Assembly: GCA_022710245.1 (NCBI GenBank)
Contig: JAKLHH010000060.1
Location: 1 to 14,284, forward strand
Reading direction: 5' to 3'
Source of the DNA: Myxococcota bacterium
GTDB lineage: Bacteria; Myxococcota; Polyangia; GCA-2747355; JAKLHH01
DNA length: 14,284 nucleotides
Shown here: positions 6,001 to 10,883 of the stretch, piece by piece
Layout: each line of letters begins with the position of its first letter
Numbering within the stretch: position 1 is the stretch's first letter
Notes under the pieces: generated by a model
What the model saw: only the letters and a program-made list of their open reading frames with translations
Told to the model about the DNA's origin: nothing
Database searches by the model: none
Position numbers and translations under genes: made by a program

Positions 6001-7332
6001 TCGGCGGGGACCGAGGCGTTCGCCTACTTGCCCCCCAACCTGATGCCCACCGTCTTCAGCGTCTGGAAGAGCGGCGGCCAGATGTCCGCGCCGGGGCAGT
6101 TTCGCTGGGTGCTGGCCCAGTCCCCGCGCGTCGAGGACCTCCCCTGCTCCTCCTGCACCCCGAACCCCTGGCAGACCCAGCTCGTGCTCAGCGGCGGCCC
6201 GGGCAGCGCCTCGCTGCTGGCCCTCGACATCAGCAACCCGTCCACCTGCTCCGCGGGCACCTGCACCTTGAACGCGACGCCGTTCACGGTCCTCGTCAAC
6301 AGCAACGGCCCGAACAGCAGCTCGACGCTGGCGGGGCTCACCACCGGCGGGGCGCCGACGATGGGAGAGGGCTGGTCGATCCCGGCGCTCTTCTATGGAG
6401 GATCCGGCGCCACGCTGGTTGGCAGGGCCGCCTTCGGGAGCGGCTACGGCACCGGCACCCGGGGCGAGTACTACAACTTCATCGACTCGCTCTGGACCTA
6501 CGTCTCCACCGACACGGCGCAGCAGTCCTCCACCGGAGCGATCGAGACACCCTACGCGGTGATGGCGGACACGGTCGCGGTGATCAACGAGTCCAACAGC
6601 CGCAAGGTGGTGGTGACCTACCAGGCCGACATGAAGGGGCGGATCCAGGCCTATAACCAGGGAGCCGTCGGCGGCCCGAGCACCATCATCAACGGGGGCG
6701 CGGCCAACCCCTTCTACCTCGCGCCAGCGGCCTACCTTGACTCGGGGACCGTCACCATCGCGGCCAACTCGGGCTATGTCGAGGAGGCGGCGCCGACGGC
6801 GGGGACCCCCGGCAACGGTGCCTCCTCGACGGTCTACATGTGCTCCGGGGCGAGCGGCACCAGCTGCTCCACCGACAACCTCAGCTGTTCGCTCTCCAAC
6901 TCCTGCGCCACGGGCGGCACCTGCTTCAGCTCCACCATCAGCAGCTGCCAGAACTCCGGCGGCAGCCAGAACGCGCCTGGCCCGAACGCGCTGCCGGTGT
7001 CCCAGCCCCTGATCGTGGACAACGCCACGACCGGTGCTCGCGAGGCCTTCTTCCTCTACTACGAGAAGGCAGGCGGGGTGTGCAGCGGCGGCACGTCCTG
7101 GCTGCTGCGCGTGAGGGCCACCTCGGGCGTGGCGCCGACGCTGGCTGCGGTGAACAAGATCGCGGGGCGCGCCTCCGGGATGGGACTGGCGGCGAACGGA
7201 CAGGCCGTGATCGTCAATGTCTCCGGCAAGGCGGGGCAGACCGCCAGGCCGGCTCTGGGCGCGGGCGTGCTGGCGAGCGGGGGGACCGCGACCGGGGCTC
7301 CCACCATCGAGGCCTGGCGCGAGGTCCGCTGA
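3079..7332 (+). CDS. pilY1: PilY1-like type IV pilus tip adhesin with VWA domain and Cys-rich repeats
   Basis: 1417 residues, exported. A signal peptide (MRHLMTGIVVLFCLESSRGEA) is followed by a von Willebrand A domain with the metal-site elements DTSGS (43-47), TPTG (409-412) and LLLTDG (Asp476). A Cys cluster (about 62-103, ending CGDGHCSGSEDSGACPADC) interrupts the VWA domain. Next come four 22-residue repeats (from 550), three 29-30-residue repeats (from 665) and the C-terminal PilY1 propeller, with WRGHLRAWDL, WDAGELLSS, VTSNDGLIHAF (955-965) and a closing IEAWREVR. PilY1/PilC proteins sit at the pilus tip, promote pilus extension and bind surfaces. I saw no canonical DxDxNxD calcium loop. 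ATG 3079 has GGTGGGAG at 3067-3074; an open frame reaches back to 2842 but lacks a signal or ribosome site there. No pilin genes lie nearby. Confidence 0.9.
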   Translation: MRHLMTGIVVLFCLESSRGEARVDPMRAITEQILRPEIMIALDTSGSMVFTQTDFDTVGTDCGGDRKAETHSAADCDLGLCVDACGDGHCSGSEDSGACPADCAPLNTFNVALAQPLCVTTTPSGASRFFMLKRVLRNVIPSLAGAASFGLATFYQTGYFTYGKSPGGATAWSTIFLSEAEIKSLSAWDTTNDKPQNTFYWDGVSTNTQYTLLSATPASGTPTPPSVKIDSLYVRVDNLAMEKRLNYASCGHRCTDANGINWDYRGSFYSYIAAAAADNNGASEKVCYGGACFGKTWVDHGCGIAHDHCTGGGDCYNVTTYYVANCAMSSTYKGPQYVSGADTYVYVHDPGGGWSRPSNMVRGSYPPDGNVLLPFKEAQDQTTMDGHVGKLMARFNTELNGGLVGSGGTPTGPLLGLVHQAFKHRQAGACSDTAALPNTSSSTTMYNYQDAATNCPYTAIDPAAACRKRYVLLLTDGQPTDGDTLRTPETAAQMLYNETAFAGNPIQTIVVGVPGLPGTARARLMDIADYGTDGVKNNPACCCQMGAVTKACTVGGDCASGTCGSYSTHEQKACNQNGDCASGSCGSYSTHQQKTCNNNSECASNSCGSYVRNTRKACTNGGQCASGTCSSSKCTVGSQAHCNTDFPGLGYTYQAGSPGKCYYDGKCGCSTDAHCASDGFSGTTCNSGKCDSDGKCNCTTNAHCTADGYAGVCNGATHQCDSNGTCSCGTASDCTTDGFNGATCVSSQCTYDCTNTCSAGVTCQSAYFANDESSLAQSIQDAIYNAIQGDYTTTQPGIHTSGTTQGDTALLASTEFPGWRGHLRAWDLLATPPSIKWDAGELLSSTNRDYKSRYVYTGFGPTPIDLLQDHTTGTVDTAGLAAEWAKITPAPSYTPTTSELDAFANWLLGATRDWRLDSILHSNPATVGPPPGYSTVSGHAGYETAYASREQLAYVTSNDGLIHAFRLSDSNGSGSAGTEAFAYLPPNLMPTVFSVWKSGGQMSAPGQFRWVLAQSPRVEDLPCSSCTPNPWQTQLVLSGGPGSASLLALDISNPSTCSAGTCTLNATPFTVLVNSNGPNSSSTLAGLTTGGAPTMGEGWSIPALFYGGSGATLVGRAAFGSGYGTGTRGEYYNFIDSLWTYVSTDTAQQSSTGAIETPYAVMADTVAVINESNSRKVVVTYQADMKGRIQAYNQGAVGGPSTIINGGAANPFYLAPAAYLDSGTVTIAANSGYVEEAAPTAGTPGNGASSTVYMCSGASGTSCSTDNLSCSLSNSCATGGTCFSSTISSCQNSGGSQNAPGPNALPVSQPLIVDNATTGAREAFFLYYEKAGGVCSGGTSWLLRVRATSGVAPTLAAVNKIAGRASGMGLAANGQAVIVNVSGKAGQTARPALGAGVLASGGTATGAPTIEAWREVR
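4726..4989 (+). repeat. Four tandem 66-bp units encoding 22-residue Cys repeats
   Basis: Units start at 4726, 4792, 4858 and 4924, exactly 66 bp apart; the fourth degenerates after its CSSSKC. Each reads K-x-C-x5-C-A-S-x2-C-G-S-Y or close to it. Units 1 and 2 agree at 56 of 66 bases by direct comparison, so the duplication looks fairly recent. They sit inside pilY1 between the VWA domain and the propeller. Confidence 0.85.
5071..5334 (+). repeat. Three tandem 87-90-bp units encoding a second Cys repeat
   Basis: Units at 5071-5157, 5158-5247 and 5248-5334 encode G-x-C-x-C-x5-C-x2-DG(F/Y)-x-G...C...C-D-S. They share a CxC...C...C pattern of 29-30 residues with DGF/DGY and follow the 66-bp repeats within pilY1. 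Six cysteines per unit suggest a small disulfide-held module. Confidence 0.75.
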
Positions 7333-7346
7333 GAGCGCAGCGCCAC

Positions 7347-7358
7347 GGATGCATCCGG
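7347..7358. repeat. 12-bp palindrome between pilY1 and the cinA-like gene
   Basis: CGGATGCATCCG at 7346-7357 is a perfect palindrome 14 bp after the pilY1 stop. It has no loop or T-run, so a protein site is as likely as a transcript end. I saw no strong promoter in the 67-bp gap, only a TAAGTT (7384-7389) close before the next ATG. Confidence 0.3.
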
Positions 7359-7399
7359 GGTGGCCTCCGCCCCTCACTCCGGGTAAGTTTCCCACCACG

Positions 7400-8128
7400 A
7401 TGACCACCGCCGCCTGCGTCATCATCGGGGACGAGATCCTGACCGGCAAGGTCCGCGACACGAACGCCGCGGTGCTGATCGACGCCCTGCGCGCCATCGG
7501 CGTCGCCCTGCGCCGGCTGGTCACGATCAGCGACGCGGTCGGCGAGATCGCCGAGGAGGTACGCCGCTGCGCCGACCGCCACGACTATGTCTTCACCTCG
7601 GGCGGGGTGGGGCCGACCCACGATGACCGCACCATGGAGGGCATCGCGCTCGGCTTCGGCGTGCGCGTCGTGCGTGATCCCACGCTCGAGGCGGTGGTGC
7701 GGGAGCACTGGCGCGAGCGCACCAACGACGCGGTGCTGAAGATGACCGAGGTCCCGGAGGGCGCGCGGCTCGTCCACGGCGCCACGCTGAGCTTCCCGGC
7801 GGTGGTCTTCCGCAACGTCTACATCCTCCCCGGCGTCCCCCAGCTCTTCGTCGAGAAGCTGCGCTGGCTGGGGAGCGAGCTCCGAGGCGCCCGCGAGGAG
7901 CTGCGCAGCGTCTACACGAGCTGCGACGAGAGCGAGATCGCCGAGAGCCTGAGCCAGGTCGAGGCCGAGCACCCTGGCGTCCGCGTCGGCTCCTACCCGC
8001 GGCTCGGCGACCCCGACCACCGCGTGCGCCTCACCCTCGAGGGCAGCGACGCGCCGCAGGTCGAGCGCGCGCTCGCACGCCTGCTGGAGCTGCTCCCGCC
8101 GGGGCAGGTCCTGCGCGTCGAGGGCTGA
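7400..8128 (+). CDS. CinA/MoaB-fold molybdopterin-binding domain protein (standalone)
   Basis: 242 residues, cytoplasmic. Residues 1-165 are the MoaB/Mog-like domain found at the N-terminus of CinA and of eukaryotic FAD synthase: IIGDEILTGKVRDTN (8-22), FTSGGVGPTHDDRT (65-78) and ILPGVP (142-147). In CinA this domain has pyrophosphatase activity on ADP-ribose or related nucleotides. Residues 175-230 (SEIAESLSQVEAEHPGVRVGSYPR...) match the linker domain after it. The CinA C-terminal nicotinamide-mononucleotide amidase domain is absent, so this is the short form seen in many bacteria. Substrate is inferred from family only. ATG 7400 gives the expected conserved start; the ribosome site is poor. 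It may be read through from pilY1 (67 bp upstream), but I see no functional link. Confidence 0.9.
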   Translation: MTTAACVIIGDEILTGKVRDTNAAVLIDALRAIGVALRRLVTISDAVGEIAEEVRRCADRHDYVFTSGGVGPTHDDRTMEGIALGFGVRVVRDPTLEAVVREHWRERTNDAVLKMTEVPEGARLVHGATLSFPAVVFRNVYILPGVPQLFVEKLRWLGSELRGAREELRSVYTSCDESEIAESLSQVEAEHPGVRVGSYPRLGDPDHRVRLTLEGSDAPQVERALARLLELLPPGQVLRVEG

Positions 8129-8133
8129 GCGAT

Positions 8134-8164
8134 GTCCCTCCTCCGAGGTTGCCCTCCGAGGGAC
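8134..8164. terminator. Possible bidirectional terminator between convergent genes
   Basis: GTCCCTC (8134-8140) and GAGGGAC (8158-8164) form a 7-bp dyad with a 17-base loop, lying between the stops of the cinA-like gene and the convergent secreted-protein gene. CCTCCGAGG occurs twice inside (8140-8148, 8153-8161). There is no T-run, so the call rests on position and symmetry. Confidence 0.35.
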
Positions 8165-8205
8165 TGTCTCCTCCCCCGGCGCTGGCGCGCCTTCGCCCTA
8201 CGGAG

Positions 8206-8823
8206 TCATTTCTTCTTCATCCAGTACGGCGTGCCCATGTAGCGGACCACCGCGTTCTTGAAGGTGCCCACCACCCACGAGGTCTTCAGGTCGCTGGTGG
8301 CGCCGGCCTTGTAGCAGACCGCGATCCTGCCCGACGCGGTGCCGGCCACCTGGAACATGCCCTCCTTGGTGTCGTAGGGCTTCGCCTTGAAGCTCTTCAG
8401 GTCGAGCGTCCAGGCGTTGTCGCTGTTCCAGCTGGTGCGGCCCTCCTTGCCCGTCTTCTTGTCCTTGTACAGGACCTGGAAGTAGCCGCCGCCGTAGCCC
8501 ATCGCGTGCGACTGCTGCTTCGCCTTGCCCGGCTCCTGCGGCAGCTTGATGTGGAAGTACTGCGCGTCGCTGGGCAGGAAGCCGGTCGGCTTGTCGGGCG
8601 CCTTGTCGGCGAGGACGATGGTCCAGCCGTCGTAGCCGGGCTCCAGGGTCACCGACTTCACCACGAACGGCTTGCCGTTCGCCATGCCGGCGGCTGGCTT
8701 GCTCGCCCGCTTCAGGCTGGCCTCGCCGCCGCAGAGATCCGCCGGGGCACCCGGGGCGGCGAGGGCCAGGCCGGTGGTCCCGCACAGCGCCCCGGCCAGC
8801 ATGAGAGAAGTGATCCGCTTCAT
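8206..8823 (-). CDS. Secreted protein of unknown function
   Basis: 205 residues. A clear signal peptide (MKRITSLMLAGALCGTTGLALA, likely cut before APG at about residue 22) is followed by a mature part rich in Lys, Gly and aromatic residues, with features of beta structure: EPGYDGWTIVLAD, AQYFHIKLPQ, GGGYFQVLYKDKKTGK, GMFQVAGTASGRIAVCYKAG and SWVVGTFKNAVVRYMG. There are two cysteines in the mature chain (31 and 170), near opposite ends, so a disulfide is possible. I do not recognise the family. It is not a lipoprotein by its signal. ATG 8821-8823 has GGAGG just upstream (8830-8834 region); a longer open frame to 9030 lacks any signal and would bury the promoter. A near-consensus sigma-54 promoter and upstream repeats point to regulated, activator-dependent expression. 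It is convergent with the cinA-like gene and divergent from the propeller gene. Confidence 0.85.
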   Translation of the reverse strand: MKRITSLMLAGALCGTTGLALAAPGAPADLCGGEASLKRASKPAAGMANGKPFVVKSVTLEPGYDGWTIVLADKAPDKPTGFLPSDAQYFHIKLPQEPGKAKQQSHAMGYGGGYFQVLYKDKKTGKEGRTSWNSDNAWTLDLKSFKAKPYDTKEGMFQVAGTASGRIAVCYKAGATSDLKTSWVVGTFKNAVVRYMGTPYWMKKK

Positions 8824-8910
8824 CTGTCGCCTCCACTGCAAGAAGGTTGTCTCTGTCGCCACGGCTTGGCCGAGGCTGCGGCGCTGGTTGGCGCCGACCA
8901 CGGCGGCTCC

Positions 8911-8926
8911 AGCAACCGATGTGCCA
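8911..8926 (-). promoter_or_regulatory. Sigma-54 promoter of the 8206-8823 secreted-protein gene
   Basis: On the minus strand TGGCACA-TCGG-TTGCT matches the consensus TGGCACG-N4-TTGCW at all but one defined position. Start of transcription is expected near 8900, leaving a leader of about 77 nt before the ATG at 8823. Confidence 0.7.
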
Positions 8927-8966
8927 TCCGCGAACTGCGCGAGATGCTGATGAACGTCTCGCGCGA

Positions 8967-9024
8967 CTGCCAGAGCTGACAGCGGCGGAGTGTCAGCTTC
9001 GTCAGCGCTGACAGAACTGACAGT
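8967..9024. promoter_or_regulatory. Cluster of TGTCAG half-sites, probable activator binding region
   Basis: On the minus strand TGTCAG lies at 9017-9022, 9008-9013 and 8976-8981 with a variant TGGCAG at 8967-8972. They form two pairs, TGTCAG-N3-TGTCAG and TGTCAG-N3-TGGCAG, each with a 9-bp step. On the plus strand TGTCAG is at 8991-8996, giving the dyad AGCTGACA (8974-8981)/TGTCAGCT (8991-8998). GTCAGCGCTGAC (9001-9012) is a perfect 12-bp palindrome. The cluster is 67-122 bp upstream of the predicted sigma-54 start near 8900. Confidence 0.55.
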
Positions 9025-9109
9025 CAACACAACCGCGATCCGCGGGACTAAGCAAGAGAGTCGGCGTCGGCAGGTCCACGGCGGAGGATGTCGGCTGACG
9101 GCCTACATG

Positions 9110-9119
9110 CAACATGTTG
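9110..9119. repeat. 10-bp palindrome upstream of the propeller gene
   Basis: CAACATGTTG is a perfect palindrome in an AT-richer patch, about 200 bp upstream of the predicted sigma-54 start of the plus-strand gene. Confidence 0.35.
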
Positions 9120-9131
9120 AACTCACAAAAT

Positions 9132-9177
9132 AATTTGCCCTTCATCGCGGATCCGCAGGAGGCGAGCAGGGCAAATT
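9132..9177. repeat. Nested inverted repeat upstream of the propeller gene
   Basis: AATTTGCCC (9132-9140) and GGGCAAATT (9169-9177) are perfect 9-bp inverted copies. They enclose GCGGATCCGC (9147-9156), itself a 10-bp palindrome. The set lies about 135-180 bp upstream of the predicted sigma-54 start. It could be an activator site or the stem of an RNA structure. No gene is seen in 8824-9320. Confidence 0.4.
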
Positions 9178-9287
9178 CGCTGGACCCTCGTTGTTTCGGG
9201 AGACCTGCCGTTGCTAAAGTCAACGCGGCTGGCGCCAGCGCCTTGACAGGCAGGACCGCAGGCGCCGAGGTTTCGCGTCCTTGGGCG

Positions 9288-9303
9288 CGGCACAGGCATT
9301 GCT
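9288..9303 (+). promoter_or_regulatory. Sigma-54 promoter of the propeller-protein gene
   Basis: CGGCACA-GGCA-TTGCT keeps GGCAC, the exact N5 spacing and TTGCT of the -24/-12 consensus. The start is expected near 9313-9314, only seven or eight bases before the ATG at 9321, so the leader would be very short. Confidence 0.6.
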
Positions 9304-9320
9304 CCCGGATCGTCTCGGCC

Positions 9321-10268
9321 ATGACCGCCAACCGTCTGCTGCTCCTGGCCCCACTCGCTCTCCTCGTGCTGACCGCCAGCTCGCAGGTGAAGGTCGCCGG
9401 CGTGACGTCGCGGGTCGCCGCCGCGGCCGTCCAGCGCTCCTGCTCCGGCGCGTGCTGGCAGAGGCAGGCGCGCGGCTCGAGCACCCTCCGCGCGCTCTGG
9501 GGCAGCGGCGCGGAGCTCTTCGCCGCGGGGAGCGACGGCGCGATCCTCCACTTCGATGGGCAGCGCTGGGTCAGCGCGGCCTCCGGCACGCGCCAGAGCC
9601 TGCACGCGCTCTGGGGGGCGGGCCCGGACGACGTCTACGCGGCGGGCAACGGCGGGGTCATCCTGCACTTCGACGGACGCCGCTGGTCACCCGTACGAGC
9701 GCGCGAGGGCGACTCGCTCCGCGCGCTCTGGGGCAGCGGGCCGCGGCAGGTCTTCGCGGCGGGCGAGGACGCCGCCGGGCGAGGGCTCATCCTGCGCTTT
9801 GACGGCCGGCGCTGGTCCGACTCGCTGGTGAGCGAGGAGCCGCTGCGGGCGCTCTGGGGGAGCGGCGACGGCGTCTTCGCGGCGGGGCAGCAGGGGACGA
9901 TCCTGCGCTGGGACGGCCAGCGCTGGCGGCGCGAGCGCAGCGGCAGCGAGACCCTCACCGCGCTCCGCGCCGGTCCGGGCGGCGCGCTGGTGGCCGCAGG
10001 CTACGACGCCTATGGCCGCGGGCTGCTGCTGCAGCGAGAGGGCCAGCGGTGGGTGGAGCTGGAGCTGGGGGCGCCGCAGGCGCTGCGCGCCCTGACCGCG
10101 AGCGGCGGGGCGCTGATCGCCGCCGGCTGGGAGGGGCTCGTGCTGCGGCACGACAGCCGCCGCGCCGCGCGGCTGCCGTCGGCGCCCGGCGCCGTCACCG
10201 CGCTCTGGTCGAGCGGCGGGGTGATCTTCGCCGCCGTCGACGACGCGGTGCTGCGCCTCCAGCCCTGA
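9321..10268 (+). CDS. Secreted seven-repeat beta-propeller protein (WGSG/FDG repeats)
   Basis: 315 residues. A signal peptide (MTANRLLLLAPLALLVLTASS) and a short spacer with Cys41 and Cys45 precede seven repeats of 37-43 residues beginning near 56, 94, 133, 175, 212, 255 and 292. The pattern is L-R-A-L-W-G-S-G-x3-V-F-A-A-G-x2-G-x-I-L-x-F-D-G-x-R-W. Seven such units suggest one closed seven-bladed propeller; the last repeat stops after its strand core. This repeat type is common in secreted proteins of myxobacteria, with few functions assigned. Repeats 3 and 5 share an insertion (AAGEDAAGRG, AAGYDAYGRG). No catalytic motif is seen, so binding or scaffolding is more likely. ATG 9321 is chosen for its signal peptide; the open frame reaches 9114 without one. 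The gene has a sigma-54 promoter and converges on pyrR. Confidence 0.85.
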   Translation: MTANRLLLLAPLALLVLTASSQVKVAGVTSRVAAAAVQRSCSGACWQRQARGSSTLRALWGSGAELFAAGSDGAILHFDGQRWVSAASGTRQSLHALWGAGPDDVYAAGNGGVILHFDGRRWSPVRAREGDSLRALWGSGPRQVFAAGEDAAGRGLILRFDGRRWSDSLVSEEPLRALWGSGDGVFAAGQQGTILRWDGQRWRRERSGSETLTALRAGPGGALVAAGYDAYGRGLLLQREGQRWVELELGAPQALRALTASGGALIAAGWEGLVLRHDSRRAARLPSAPGAVTALWSSGGVIFAAVDDAVLRLQP

Positions 10269-10297
10269 GGCCTGACCGCCTCCTCCCCGAGCCTCAG
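10265..10297. terminator. Dyad holding both stop codons of two convergent genes
   Basis: CTGAGGC (10265-10271) and GCCTCAG (10291-10297) are perfect inverted copies with a 19-base loop. The propeller-gene stop (10266-10268) is in one arm and the pyrR stop (10294-10296) in the other. A two-way terminator is plausible, but no T-run follows in either direction. Confidence 0.35.
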
Positions 10298-10842
10298 TCC
10301 TGCTTCTCGAGGACGACCACGCGGTCCGGGCTGCCGCGCTCGGTGAGCCGCACCTTGACCGTCTCGTCGGCCCGGCTCTCGATGCGCAGCCCGAGGTAGT
10401 CGGCCTGGATCGGCAGCTCGCGGCGGCCGCGGTCGACGAGGACGGCGAGGCGTACGCGGCGCGGCCGGCCATAGTCCCCCAGCGCATCCAGCGCCGCGCG
10501 GACCGTGCGTCCGGTGTAGAGCACGTCGTCGACCAGCACGACCTTCTTGTCCGCGAGGCGGAAGGGGAGCGCCGTCGGGCCGATCTCCGGCCGCGGCAGC
10601 CCGGTGAAGAGGTCATCGCGGTAGAGGGTGATGTCGACGGCGCCCTCCGGGATCGGGTGGCCCTCGAGCTCCTCCATCAGCCGGGCCAGGCGGTGGGCGA
10701 GGTAGACGCCCCCGGTGCGGATGCCGACCAGCACCACGTCGTCACCGCCCGCCTCGCGCTCCACGATCTCGCTGGCGATGCGGCGCAGCGCGCGGGCGAT
10801 CGCCGGCTCGTCCATCACCTCGCGGGTCTCGACCAGGGGCAT
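10294..10842 (-). CDS. pyrR: PyrR: pyrimidine regulator / uracil phosphoribosyltransferase
   Basis: 182 residues, the usual PyrR length. The type I phosphoribosyltransferase core is intact: an N-terminal helix with [38 protein letters not shown] (37-53), DITLYRDDL (70-78, typical of PyrR), and the PRPP-binding loop [22 protein letters not shown] (100-121) with Asp105/Asp106. In firmicutes PyrR binds pyr mRNA and senses UMP; it also converts uracil and PRPP to UMP. Outside firmicutes the regulatory role is less certain, and no pyr biosynthesis gene or attenuator is visible here. ATG at 10840-10842 has only a weak ribosome site; it lies 41 bp after ftsH on the same strand, so co-transcription is likely. 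Met10 is a less likely start. Confidence 0.93.
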   Translation of the reverse strand: MPLVETREVMDEPAIARALRRIASEIVEREAGGDDVVLVGIRTGGVYLAHRLARLMEELEGHPIPEGAVDITLYRDDLFTGLPRPEIGPTALPFRLADKKVVLVDDVLYTGRTVRAALDALGDYGRPRRVRLAVLVDRGRRELPIQADYLGLRIESRADETVKVRLTERGSPDRVVVLEKQD

Positions 10843-10883
10843 GAACCACAGTCGCTCGCCGCCGCGCCGGAGGTCAAGCAGGC

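Noticed and set aside
2917..7524. A 1535-codon open frame on the minus strand opposite pilY1
   Set aside because: It is an antisense artefact of GC-rich codons: low-complexity Arg/Gly/Ala/Val composition and no domain, while the plus frame has PilY1 motifs throughout.
9243..9248. TTGACA upstream of the propeller gene as a sigma-70 -35 box
   Set aside because: No -10-like sequence lies 15-19 bp downstream, and the -24/-12 element nearer the gene is a much better match.
9114..9320. N-terminal extension of the propeller gene, or a small gene in 8824-9320
   Set aside because: The extension has no signal peptide, would cover the sigma-54 promoter and has unusual composition. No other frame in the gap has a credible start and ribosome site.
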